DNA from: Ameyamaea chiangmaiensis
GTDB lineage: Bacteria > Pseudomonadota > Alphaproteobacteria > Acetobacterales > Acetobacteraceae
Assembly: GCF_013376175.1 (NCBI RefSeq)
Contig: NZ_JABXXR010000012.1
Span: 1 to 42,839 of the forward strand
DNA: 42,839 nucleotides
Reading direction: 5' to 3'
Shown here in pieces: positions 25,229-33,516 of this stretch. The notes under the pieces were generated by a model that was not told the DNA's origin, did no database searches, and saw nothing but the letters and a program-made list of their open reading frames with translations. Positions within the stretch are counted from its first letter, which is position 1; every line of letters begins with the position of its first letter. A program made the translations under genes and the position numbers.

Positions 25229-26944
25229 ATGACCAGTGTCGCGCTCTACGCCCGCTATTCTTCGGACAGCCAGCGGGCGGCTTCGATCGAGGACCAGTTC
25301 CGTCTCTGTGAAGAACGCGCCACGCGCGAGGGCTGGCAGGTGGTGGAGTATTACCGCGACGCGGCCATCTCCGGGGCCAGCATGATCCTGCGCCCCGGCA
25401 TCCAGACCCTGCTGCGTGACGCCCAGGCCGGGCAGTTCGATATCGTGCTGGCCGAGGCGCTGGATCGCGTGTCCCGCGACCAGGCCGATGTCGCCACCCT
25501 GTTCAAACGCCTGCAATTTGCTGGGGTGCAGATCGTCACGCTGGCAGAAGGGGAAATCAGTGAGCTTCATGTCGGCCTCAAAGGCACGATGAATGCCCTG
25601 TTCCTCAAGGACCTCGCCATGAAGACCCATCGCGGCTTGCGTGGCCGGGTCGAGGCCGGCAAGTCCGGCGGCGGACTGTGCTACGGCTATCGCGTCGTGC
25701 ATCAGATGGACGGACGGGGCGAACTGATCCGGGGCGACCGCGAGATCGACGACGCACAGGCGGAAATCGTCCGCCGCATCTTCCGGGAATTCGCGTCCGG
25801 GCGCAGTGCGCTTTCCATCGCCAGCCGTCTGAACGACGAAGGTATCCCCGGCCCCACGGGCGGCAAGTGGAACAACACCACGCTGCGCGGCAACGCCCTG
25901 CGTGGAACCGGTATTCTGAACAATGAGCTTTATATCGGACGCCTCGTCTGGAACCGGCTTCGCTATCTGAAAGACCCGCAGACCGGCAAGCGCGTCTCGC
26001 GGCTGAACCCGCAATCAGAGTGGATCATCACCGACGTTCCCGAACTGCGGATCATGGATGACGATCTCTGGCAGGCCGTCCGTGCTCGACAGGCGCTGAT
26101 CGCGGAGAAGAGCGTGAACATCAGCGCGGGTATCCGCGCCTCCCTCAACAAGCTGAACGGGCAGCGCCGCCCGAGGTCGCTCCTGTCGGGGTTGGTGTTC
26201 TGTGGCGTGTGCGGCGGTCACTGCTCGATCCGGGGCGGCGACCGCTTCGCTTGTTCCACCCACATGGACAACCGGTCCTGCACCAACAGGACCACGATCT
26301 GTCGCCCGGAACTGGAAGACCGGGTGCTGTGTGGCCTCAAGGACCGGCTGATGACCCCGGAAGCGGCGGCGGAGGCGATGCGCGCCTATGTCGAGGAAAC
26401 CAACCGCGCCAACCACGAACGCCGCGCCAGCACGGCGGGATGGCAGAAGGAACTGACCAGGCTGCGCAAGGGGCTGAAACAGATGCTCCAGGTGATCGAG
26501 GATGGCGGCTATACGCGCGGCATGGTCGAACGGATGCGCGAGATGGAAGCCCGCGAGGATGAACTGGTCTCCCTGCTCGCCGCCCAGCCGCAGGACGTAC
26601 CGGACATTCATCCCAACGTCGCGGCGATCTTCAAGCACAAGGTCGAGCGGCTGGCGGAAACCCTGAACCACCCCGAGGAGCGGCAGGAAGCGTCCGAGGC
26701 CATCCGCGCGCTGATCGAGAAGATCGTGCTTCATCCCGGCAAGGGGCGAGGCGAAATGCACGCCATGCTGCATGGCGAACTGGGCACGCTATTGGATTTC
26801 GCCGCCTCGCGCGGTCAGGGAGCCAAAAACGCGAACACTCCCGGAGCCAAGGCTTCGGGAGTGTCGGTATCGGTGGTTGCGGGGGAAGACAACCAACGAT
26901 ACTTGCGATTGGTGGATCGAGAGATACCCTGTCTCGCCGCATGA
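25229..26944 (+). CDS. large serine recombinase (integrase) 2
   Basis: 571 residues, starting MTSVALYARYSSDSQRAASI with AGGAGG five bases before the ATG. The domain order matches recombinase 1: resolvase domain with the catalytic Ser (YARYSS), GASMILRPG and DRVSRDQADV; recombinase domain (GLCYGYRVVHQ, GTGILNNELYIGRLVWNR); zinc ribbon (CGVCGGHCS ... CSTHMDNRSCTNRT); helical coiled coil. It is a paralogue, not a copy: many substitutions, and the tail differs. The last codons cover a hairpin (26835-26864) and a tRNA-like core (26874-26885). Likely integrase of the element that extends left to about 9578. Confidence 0.93.
   Translation: MTSVALYARYSSDSQRAASIEDQFRLCEERATREGWQVVEYYRDAAISGASMILRPGIQTLLRDAQAGQFDIVLAEALDRVSRDQADVATLFKRLQFAGVQIVTLAEGEISELHVGLKGTMNALFLKDLAMKTHRGLRGRVEAGKSGGGLCYGYRVVHQMDGRGELIRGDREIDDAQAEIVRRIFREFASGRSALSIASRLNDEGIPGPTGGKWNNTTLRGNALRGTGILNNELYIGRLVWNRLRYLKDPQTGKRVSRLNPQSEWIITDVPELRIMDDDLWQAVRARQALIAEKSVNISAGIRASLNKLNGQRRPRSLLSGLVFCGVCGGHCSIRGGDRFACSTHMDNRSCTNRTTICRPELEDRVLCGLKDRLMTPEAAAEAMRAYVEETNRANHERRASTAGWQKELTRLRKGLKQMLQVIEDGGYTRGMVERMREMEAREDELVSLLAAQPQDVPDIHPNVAAIFKHKVERLAETLNHPEERQEASEAIRALIEKIVLHPGKGRGEMHAMLHGELGTLLDFAASRGQGAKNANTPGAKASGVSVSVVAGEDNQRYLRLVDREIPCLAA
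26835..26864 (-). terminator. hairpin reading as intrinsic terminator on minus strand, inside recombinase 2
   Basis: ACACTCCCG (26835-26843) pairs with CGGGAGTGT (26856-26864), and AGCC with GGCT inside it, giving a stem of 13 pairs with one mismatch. On the minus strand it is followed by TCGCGTTTTT. It sits 10 bases past the tRNA-like core, the same layout as in recombinase 1. Confidence 0.5.
26874..26885. repeat. tRNA-fMet 3'-end core, third copy (probable att site)
   Basis: TGGTTGCGGGGG, the exact reverse complement of CCCCCGCAACCA at the end of initiator tRNA. It lies within the last 25 codons of recombinase 2, in the same orientation as the copies at 9512-9522 and 9578-9589. The following bases (AAGACAACC) do not continue into a tRNA. 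Confidence 0.5.
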
Positions 26945-26989
26945 CAAAGTCACCATGCCAAAGCGCATGGGCATATCCAATTGAAATCC

Positions 26990-27044
26990 TTGCCATAGGC
27001 AATCCGCCTCATATATGATCCCATATCATGGTCAATATATGAGG
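26990..27044 (+). promoter_or_regulatory. Xre/RES promoter with 10-bp inverted-repeat operator
   Basis: TTGCCA (26990-26995), 18 bases, TATGAT (27014-27019) form a probable promoter. CCTCATATAT (27007-27016) and ATATATGAGG (27035-27044) are a perfect inverted repeat overlapping the -10, ending 9 bases before the antitoxin ATG. Binding of the Xre-RES complex here would shut off transcription. Confidence 0.55.
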
Positions 27045-27053
27045 CACCCGATC

Positions 27054-27419
27054 ATGTCTGAGACCACATTCCTCTCCGACGCCTTCGATCAATCAGGACT
27101 GGTCGCCGCGGAACGGCTGAGCAATATCCTACACATCACAAGGGGTGAACTGGCCATAACACTGGGCCTGTCACGTGACGCCGTCTCCAAAAGCGCACGC
27201 CTCGGCCGCCCCGCCACCCAAGCGAGACTGCGCGACATGGTCGAGATCCTCAATCGCGTCCGGCCATGGGCGGGCTCGGCCCAACAGGCTTTCGCATGGT
27301 ACCGGTCACAACCCCTACCCTCCTTCGGTGATCAGACTGCCGAAGCGCTTGTTCGGGAAGGACGCGCCGATGCCGTCCGGCGCTATCTGGATCGGATTGC
27401 AACCGGCGGTTACGCGTGA
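27054..27419 (+). CDS. Xre/MbcA/ParS-type antitoxin (DUF2384 family)
   Basis: 121 residues from ATG 27054. The N-terminal half has an HTH (ITRGELAITLGLSRDAVSKS) and the C-terminal half the DUF2384 toxin-binding part (LNRVRPWAGSAQQAFAWYRS ... ALVREGRADAVRRYL). The motif of a Trp near 76 and a final RADAVRRYLDRI helix is typical. It blocks the RES toxin by occupying its active site and represses the operon. The gene overlaps the toxin start by four bases (GTGA). Confidence 0.85.
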   Translation: MSETTFLSDAFDQSGLVAAERLSNILHITRGELAITLGLSRDAVSKSARLGRPATQARLRDMVEILNRVRPWAGSAQQAFAWYRSQPLPSFGDQTAEALVREGRADAVRRYLDRIATGGYA

Positions 27420-27934
27420 GGTTTACCGGACGGGTATTCAGGGCTCACAATCCCCGCTGGTCTTTCACCCCGTTATCAGGCGACGGTGCGGCTCTTCACG
27501 GAGGACGCTTCAACCCGATTGGCACACCTGCCCTTTACACGTCACTTCGGATGGAGACTGCATGGCTCGAAGCCCAGCAGGGTTTCCCATTCAAACCGCA
27601 ACCTTTGACCATCTGCGCTTATGACGTCGATAGCGAACCAGTCCTCGATCTGACCGATCTCTCCAATTTTAACAACCTGGACTTCTCACCTGCCATCTTG
27701 GCCTGTCCTTGGGAAAACCTCGCTGACCAGGGCAAGACACCGCCGTCATGGGAACTAGCTAAGGCACTCATGGCGAATGGAACTGCTGGCGTCATCGTCC
27801 CGAGCTTTGCCCCTGGAGCGACAGAAAATGACAGAAACCTCGTCTTCTGGGCATGGTCGGACAGCCTGTCCTCCCGCGTAACCGTCATTGATGATGAGAG
27901 GCGACTGCCTGTAACGGCAGCGTCGTGGTCATAA
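27416..27934 (+). CDS. RES-domain toxin (NAD+-degrading)
   Basis: 172 residues, GTG start at 27416 in the overlap with the antitoxin. The RES domain shows RVFRAHNPRWSFTPLSGDGA then GGRFNPIGTPALYTSLRMET, with the conserved Arg, the GGRFNP loop, Tyr and Glu, and later ALMANGTAGVIVPSF. RES toxins (MbcT-like) deplete NAD+ and stop growth until antitoxin is restored. The pair lies just right of recombinase 2, perhaps as the first cargo of a neighbouring element. After the stop, 27935-28194 holds no recognisable gene. Confidence 0.9.
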   Translation: MRFTGRVFRAHNPRWSFTPLSGDGAALHGGRFNPIGTPALYTSLRMETAWLEAQQGFPFKPQPLTICAYDVDSEPVLDLTDLSNFNNLDFSPAILACPWENLADQGKTPPSWELAKALMANGTAGVIVPSFAPGATENDRNLVFWAWSDSLSSRVTVIDDERRLPVTAASWS

Positions 27935-28194
27935 GCTAACCGGAGAGTAAAACTGCCGAACGGAGCTCCCAGCACCGAGGAGTGACGACTTCTATGGGGG
28001 GCAGCAGAATGTCGGCTATTGGGAAGGGATGATTGAAAGCAGTCATTTGCAGCTTCCACGTTCATGACGACTATCGACCAGACCACGACATTAGTTACGT
28101 TTCGCGTGAACGTCCGCTCTTTGGAAATGGCGGCGGTTAACCTGTATAAACGGCCAGGCTTGGCGCTATGGGCTTCGAAAGGGATTCAAACCTG

Positions 28195-29361
28195 ATGCCG
28201 CTGAATAAGAGCCATCACTTCGTGCCACAGTTCCTGCTGCGATTTTTCTCCGTCGATGGCTCATCGGTTGGCCTTTACAACTTACGCTCCGGCAGAATCG
28301 TCACAGGAGCGAGCCTCAAGCATCAAGCCTGCCGGGATTGGTTCTACGGCCGCGACGGAAAGAGCGAGCATGCTCTGGGGCAGATCGAAGGCGGTGCCAG
28401 CTCTGTCCTGCGGCGAATGATCGCGACCGGCCGGCCCCCGAAGCGATACAGCGCCGATCACCGCGTGCTAGCGACCTTCCTGCTCATCCAGTCGGCGCGG
28501 ACGGCACAGGCCGCCGTCGCGGCTAATGAGATGGCCAACAAGGTCGGCAAATTGATGCTACGGAACACGCTGACCGATCCCGAACTTCTCGCCGCGCTCG
28601 ACGACCTAACTATTGAACTCACCGAGCCCGCCGCAGAGGCGCTCCGGCCTGCGGCCCTGGAAACTCCTGTGATTCTCGATCTGAAGATCAAGCTGCTCCA
28701 CAATGTGAGCTCGACGCCCTTTGTTTTGGGCGACCACCCAGCCGTCAAACACAACGGGCTCTACAGCGGTGCAGAAATCTCGGTGCTTGGTTTGGCTAAC
28801 CTCGGCCTGCAGTTTGTCATGCCCATCTCACCCGATTACGCAGTCGTCTTCTACGACGAAAAAACCTATTCGCTGGGCAGTCCGGCCAGTAACGTCGTTA
28901 AGCTGCCCTCGGCGAGCATCGTGACGGCCCTGAACGAGTTCCAATGGGCCAACGCCCTGGACAACATCTACTTCAGGCCCAGTGACGATCCGCCGCGCTG
29001 GACGCCGGATCGCGATCGACTTGCAGAGCTTCGTCGGAACGAGCAGGTGTCGGTCTGCGAGGATGAGGTCCAGCTCGAAGGAACCAGGCGGGCGAAGGTC
29101 ATCAGTGTGCAGGCGCAGCGGCCAAGCCGGGCCCTTAAGATGCCTCTGTTTCGGAATCGAATGTCCCCGCCGCCTCTCGTGAACGTGGGCACGCTGCCGT
29201 TGCGAGATCCTGACTGGGCCCTCCACGTTCACCGGATGACCGCCGCATTGAACGCCGGGTTAATCCCGCCAGAGGAATTTCACGTCCGCACCATGCCGCC
29301 TCAGTTTTTGCTACGAATCCTACGGGAACGAGCGAGCGCAAACGCGGCGAAAACAGGCTGA
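28195..29361 (+). CDS. DUF4238 protein
   Basis: 388 residues from ATG 28195 (an ATG at 28168 is possible but has no ribosome site; GAAAGG precedes 28195). The start MPLNKSHHFVPQFLLRFFS is the DUF4238 signature, with paired His; the middle reads LATFLLIQSARTAQA and TPFVLGDHPAVKHNG, and MPISPDYAVVFYD. DUF4238 proteins occur sporadically in accessory DNA beside defence genes, and their activity is unknown. It is monocistronic and follows the RES toxin pair. The 29362-29553 gap to the convergent GST gene has nothing recognisable. Confidence 0.75.
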   Translation: MPLNKSHHFVPQFLLRFFSVDGSSVGLYNLRSGRIVTGASLKHQACRDWFYGRDGKSEHALGQIEGGASSVLRRMIATGRPPKRYSADHRVLATFLLIQSARTAQAAVAANEMANKVGKLMLRNTLTDPELLAALDDLTIELTEPAAEALRPAALETPVILDLKIKLLHNVSSTPFVLGDHPAVKHNGLYSGAEISVLGLANLGLQFVMPISPDYAVVFYDEKTYSLGSPASNVVKLPSASIVTALNEFQWANALDNIYFRPSDDPPRWTPDRDRLAELRRNEQVSVCEDEVQLEGTRRAKVISVQAQRPSRALKMPLFRNRMSPPPLVNVGTLPLRDPDWALHVHRMTAALNAGLIPPEEFHVRTMPPQFLLRILRERASANAAKTG

Positions 29362-29553
29362 ACGTGGGTGCCTGCACCCTTGGCGGCTCAAATTCTGCGG
29401 GAAGCTCCCGTCGTTCAGCCGTAAGCCACGAGCTATGTCCGCTTTGAGGAAACTTGAGGCGGCGCTCCGATGTCCGAGAAATAGGCGTTTGCAGCTTGTC
29501 TTCTTATACCGTATCCGTATCGGGTTGGGGCTGGTGAGCAAAAGGTTTTTTTC

Positions 29554-30240
29554 TCAGGGAGAATGATGATCCCGGACGCTGGCAATTGCCGCAAAGTCGG
29601 TCTTTTCCCGTTGCTCGCGTCCGAATGCCATACCGCGTATCACAGCGGGCCTTGCCATCACGGTATCGAACCACATTTTCAGGCGGGGAAAACTTCCAAG
29701 ATGCTGACCCTGCTTCTCATGCGGCACGATCCAGCCGATACAAGCGATATCGGCCACTGAGTAATCCCCCGCGAGATACTCTCGATCCCTCAGGCGACGT
29801 TCAAGCACACCATACAGGCGCTCGACTTCCCGCGTATATCGTTCGATAGCATAATCGATCGGAATTGGAGCATGCTGCCGGAAATGGTGAGCCTGCCCTG
29901 CCATTGGCCCAAGCCCCCCCACCTGCCAGAACAGCCACTGCTCGACCTCAACACGCTTCCGTTCTTCACGCGGATAGAAACGCCGGAACTTGCGGCCGAG
30001 ATATTGGAGAATAGCTCCCGACTCAAAAACCGAAATCGGTTCTCCGTCCGGCCCCTGTGGGTCAACCAGCGCCGGAATGCGGTTGTTTGGGGAAAGCTTC
30101 AGAAATGCAGGCTCGAATTGCCCGTCCTTGACGAGATTGACTAAATTCAACCTATAGGGGACACCGACTTCCTCCAGCATGATGGTGATTTTCCAGCCAT
30201 TGGGTGTCGGCCAGTAATAGAGGTCGATTAAATCGCTCAT
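29554..30240 (-). CDS. glutathione S-transferase, nu-class (YfcG-like)
   Basis: 228 residues from the ATG at 30240; the longer ORF reads upstream through unrelated sequence. The thioredoxin-fold N-domain begins LIDLYYWPTPNGWKITIMLE, with NNRIPALVDPQGPDG (cis-Pro) and VFESGAILQYLG for glutathione binding; the helical C-domain has IERYTREVERLYGVLERRL and DYSVADIACIGW. YfcG-like nu-class enzymes act as disulfide-bond reductases with two glutathiones. It lies 16 bases downstream of another GST gene, forming a two-gene operon divergent from the FtrA-type regulator. Confidence 0.9.
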   Translation of the reverse strand: MSDLIDLYYWPTPNGWKITIMLEEVGVPYRLNLVNLVKDGQFEPAFLKLSPNNRIPALVDPQGPDGEPISVFESGAILQYLGRKFRRFYPREERKRVEVEQWLFWQVGGLGPMAGQAHHFRQHAPIPIDYAIERYTREVERLYGVLERRLRDREYLAGDYSVADIACIGWIVPHEKQGQHLGSFPRLKMWFDTVMARPAVIRGMAFGREQREKTDFAAIASVRDHHSP

Positions 30241-30256
30241 ATATCCGCTCAATGTG

Positions 30257-30871
30257 TCATGCGAAAGAAAACGCGGAAAAGCCCTCTGTCGCTTCCGCGC
30301 GCGCGGAAAGAGCATCAAGGGCTGGATAGGCTTTGGCCTCGATGATCTCCGGCAGCATGTGGAGAGAAAAACGGAAAGCGACCGCACTACTGACGTCCGC
30401 CTGAAGCGGTCGCTCGTCAAACAACCATGCGCTGGTCTGACTGACTTCCGCTTCAAGGAGCCGATACGCAGCGATCAACTGGGCATGAACGCGATCAACC
30501 CAGGGCTGGTACTGTTTTTCGGGAGGACGAAGATTGCGCTCGTAGACGATCTGTACTGTCTTCTCGCAGGCTGCGAGTGCAAAGCTGATAATCCGCTGTG
30601 ACCGGAGATACGCTTCCATATCGCAGGGCATCAGTTTGAGGTGCGGGGGCGCCAGTCGCTCGCCCAGTTCAAGGATCAGCCCGGAGTCCATCAGCACAGT
30701 CCCATCGTCCGTGACCAGTGTGGGTGCCTTCACGACCGGATTGATCGTCGCGAAGGAGTCATACGCCGAGAATACGGATAATGGCTGGTGGTCGAAGCTT
30801 ATGCCCTGAAGGTGAAAGGATATAGCGACACGGCGCACATAGGGAGAGTCGAGCATTCCGATCAGCTTCAT
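30257..30871 (-). CDS. glutathione S-transferase family protein
   Basis: 204 residues. It starts MKLIGMLDSPYVRRVAISFH, with NPVVKAPTLVTDDGTVLMDS (cis-Pro and Ser contact) completing a GST N-domain; the C-domain is all helical (AAYRLLEAEVSQTSAWLFDE and LQADVSSAVAFRF, the SVAD-like N-cap). Subclass not fixed. The gene is first in a minus-strand operon with the YfcG-like gene and divergent from the GATase-AraC regulator, which suggests electrophile detoxification under that regulator. Confidence 0.88.
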   Translation of the reverse strand: MKLIGMLDSPYVRRVAISFHLQGISFDHQPLSVFSAYDSFATINPVVKAPTLVTDDGTVLMDSGLILELGERLAPPHLKLMPCDMEAYLRSQRIISFALAACEKTVQIVYERNLRPPEKQYQPWVDRVHAQLIAAYRLLEAEVSQTSAWLFDERPLQADVSSAVAFRFSLHMLPEIIEAKAYPALDALSARAEATEGFSAFSFA

Positions 30872-30989
30872 GGGATCAATCCTAGGTGCGAGATGATTTA
30901 CCTGCAGGATCGGTGATCCCGTTCACGACGACGCTAACGAGCAGACAGCGGTATTGTAAGTGGCCGGATTAGCCTTTACCGTAAGGATC
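30872..30989. promoter_or_regulatory. divergent promoter region, GST operon / FtrA-type regulator
   Basis: 118 bases between divergent starts. GGATCGGTGATCC at 30907-30919 is an inverted repeat (GGATC/GATCC) that could be a regulator site. No clear -35/-10 pair. Confidence 0.35.
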
Positions 30990-32015
30990 ATGCCAAATAG
31001 CGCCAGTCCCCTCGTCGTCATCATGGCGTATGACCAGCTTTGCACCTTTGAATTCGGTTGCGCCTTCGAGGTATTCGGCCTTTCACGCCCAGAAATGGGG
31101 CCAGACTGGTATCGCTGCCTTACGGCCGCTGCTGAACCGGAACCGATTCGGGCCGCAGGCGGTCTGCGACTGGAAGCAGCCGGCGGACTAGAGCTTCTCG
31201 ATGGCGCTGACACGATCATCATTCCGGGCTGGCGCGGGCCAGATGCTGTGGCACCTCCTTTATTGCTCAACGCGCTCCGCCGGGCACATGCGACAGGAAT
31301 CAGAATCGTCTCGATTTGCGGTGCAGCATTCGTTCTGGCGCAAGCCGGTCTGCTCGCAGGCAAACGAGCAACAACGCATTGGCGTCATGCTTCAATATTA
31401 GCGTCCCGATATCCTGACATCGTGGTTGAAGGAGATGCGCTTTATGTGGATGAAGGAGACATTCTGACATCTGCAGGAAGTGCTGCAGGTCTCGACCTGT
31501 GTCTGCATATTGTCCGGAAGGATTTTGGAGCGAAGGCTGCAAACAGCGTAGCGCGCAGACTGGTCATCGCAGCACATAGAGACGGCGGCCAGTCGCAGTT
31601 CATCGAACGATCTCTTCCTGCTCCATCGGGCGCGCGGCTTTCGGAACTCCTTGAAACGGTGCAGAAAAGGATCGGCGAAAAGTGGTCTCTTGAGCGCATG
31701 GCCGAGATAGCTCATGTCAGCGTCCGAACCGTCCATCGACATATTTACGAAGCGACAGGGCTGGCACCTGGTGAGTGGATCAAGCGGCAACGCATTGCCT
31801 ACGCGCGCGACTTGCTGGAGGAGACGACCCTTTCTGTTGATGCTGTTGCACAGAACGCTGGCTTTGGCACGACGACGAATTTTCGTCAGCATTTCCGCAC
31901 CTCAACCGGATTTTCTCCAGCCAATTACCGATCCCGCTTCCAAACGCACGATCCAGTGGCCACGTCCTCTATTCAGAATCCTGATACGTGCTTGGAGTTA
32001 ATTTCCGAAATCTAA
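30990..32015 (+). CDS. FtrA/GlxA-family transcriptional regulator (DJ-1/PfpI-like + AraC HTH)
   Basis: 341 residues from ATG 30990 (TAAGG five bases upstream). The N-terminal 190 residues form a DJ-1/GATase1-like domain: VVIMAYDQLCTFEFGCAFEV, ADTIIIPGWRG, ISICGAAFVLAQAGLL with the Cys in the nucleophile elbow, and THWRHASILA. The C-terminus is an AraC double HTH: WSLERMAEIAHVSVRTVHRH, GLAPGEWIKRQRIAYARDLL and VDAVAQNAGFGTTTNFRQHF. This family activates genes in response to small metabolites or electrophiles. It is divergent from two GST genes and probably regulates them. After it, 32016-32262 shows no gene. Confidence 0.92.
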   Translation: MPNSASPLVVIMAYDQLCTFEFGCAFEVFGLSRPEMGPDWYRCLTAAAEPEPIRAAGGLRLEAAGGLELLDGADTIIIPGWRGPDAVAPPLLLNALRRAHATGIRIVSICGAAFVLAQAGLLAGKRATTHWRHASILASRYPDIVVEGDALYVDEGDILTSAGSAAGLDLCLHIVRKDFGAKAANSVARRLVIAAHRDGGQSQFIERSLPAPSGARLSELLETVQKRIGEKWSLERMAEIAHVSVRTVHRHIYEATGLAPGEWIKRQRIAYARDLLEETTLSVDAVAQNAGFGTTTNFRQHFRTSTGFSPANYRSRFQTHDPVATSSIQNPDTCLELISEI

Positions 32016-32262
32016 AGGCAGGATTAATCTCAGGTGCGCGACAATCGAAGCTTTCATCCGATGGGTTTGCTTCGAACTTCCTGTTCTGCGTGTAAACAAT
32101 GCAAGCATTCTGGTCGCTATGGGGGGAAAGCGGATGGTCCGCAACACTTCTCGTTATTCGCCGATGGTCGAGAGGGATTGACAGATTATGCGATGTGCAA
32201 CGCAGCCAGGAGCGTCAGGCTGATCGCTGGCAAGGCGAGCAGCGACAGGATCACCGCGGCCG

Positions 32263-33516
32263 TCACCCGATCAAAAGCCGAGCGCCGAGTGCCATGAAGA
32301 GCGCAACGGGCATGGCCACGGCGCCAACCCTGAGAAATTGTAGAAACCCGACCTCTTCGCCTTCTCGACGGATCACCTGCAACCAGAGGATTGTGGCCAG
32401 AGATCCCGTCACGGAAAGATTTGGGCCAAGATCCACGCCGATCAACAGGGTATCAATTACCTGTCGCGATACATGAGTATGCGCAACTGTCTCACTGGCA
32501 ATCAATCCGGCAGGCAGGTTGTTCATGATGTTGGAGATGAACGCCAGAAGAGCGCCCGCCCCCCAGGCAGCAGTGACAGGATCGGTGTTGGCGGCTTGCT
32601 GAAGCAGGTTGGCAAGCACCCCGACCACTCCCGTACTCTCGACGGCGGCTACCAGAACGAACAGACCGCCGACCAGAGGGAGAACGCCCCATGAAATATC
32701 CCTCATGAGCGCAATCGGCGATCGTCGTGCCAGCGCTGAGACGCCTAATGCTGTCCCAATACCGGCGAGCGCTGTTGGTAAGCCGAGAGACAGATCACAT
32801 GCAGACACTGTGACAAGCAGAAGCGCGGTCAGGACGATGCCGACAAAAGCCGCTTTGCCGCCCACGGTTAACGGAGTTGTTTCAACCTGGGAGGCGCAGT
32901 CCTGATGCAGGTGTGACCGTTCGATGAGGCGCAAAACCAGATAGGTCGTCATGATCGCCAGGAGCGACGGGAGCGCGAACGACCTCATCCATGATCCCAG
33001 CGCGGGGAGTGCGCCGTCATACAGAACCAGGTTCGCCGGATTGGAGACAGGCAGGACAAAGCTTGCCGCATTGGCGACGAGTGCGCAGGCAAACAACAGC
33101 GGAAGGGGATCAGCTTTTGCTTTTTTTGCCGCTGCGAACACGGCCGGTGTCAGCACAACAGCCGTCGCATCGTTGGACATGAACGTCGTCACCACGACAC
33201 CGGCCAGATAGACCAGTGTGAACAGCTTTGCCGTTGAACCTGCGGCATGATTGACGGCCCAGGTCGCGATCCAGTCGAACAGTCCGTTTGCACGCGCCGT
33301 TTCACTGAGCAGCATCATGCCGATCAGAAACAGATAAACATCGCCGCCTTTCACGAGACCGGCCCCCGCCATGGTGAGGGGGATCAGCCCCGTCACCATG
33401 AGAAGCGTGGCTCCGATGACGGCCCACACCCACTCCGGGGTTCGGAACGGTCGAAGAATAACACCGGCCGTCGCCAGAACAGCGATCGTCCAGATTGCCT
33501 CCTGGTGAAAGGTCAT
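32263..33516 (-). CDS. ArsB/NhaD-superfamily anion transporter (arsenite-efflux type)
   Basis: 417 residues, about 11 membrane segments. Blocks VYLFLIGMMLLSETARANGL, FMSNDATAVVLTPAVFAAAK, LLFACALVANAASFVLPVSN then PANLVLYDG, and the second-half FISNIMNNLPAGLIASETVA are inverted-repeat hairpin motifs of the ArsB/ion-transporter superfamily. The usual substrate is arsenite or antimonite exported by proton motive force, but no arsR, arsC or arsA is nearby, so the true substrate is uncertain. Its start overlaps the stop of the MFS gene (ATGA), so they are cotranscribed and coupled. Confidence 0.85.
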   Translation of the reverse strand: MTFHQEAIWTIAVLATAGVILRPFRTPEWVWAVIGATLLMVTGLIPLTMAGAGLVKGGDVYLFLIGMMLLSETARANGLFDWIATWAVNHAAGSTAKLFTLVYLAGVVVTTFMSNDATAVVLTPAVFAAAKKAKADPLPLLFACALVANAASFVLPVSNPANLVLYDGALPALGSWMRSFALPSLLAIMTTYLVLRLIERSHLHQDCASQVETTPLTVGGKAAFVGIVLTALLLVTVSACDLSLGLPTALAGIGTALGVSALARRSPIALMRDISWGVLPLVGGLFVLVAAVESTGVVGVLANLLQQAANTDPVTAAWGAGALLAFISNIMNNLPAGLIASETVAHTHVSRQVIDTLLIGVDLGPNLSVTGSLATILWLQVIRREGEEVGFLQFLRVGAVAMPVALFMALGARLLIG

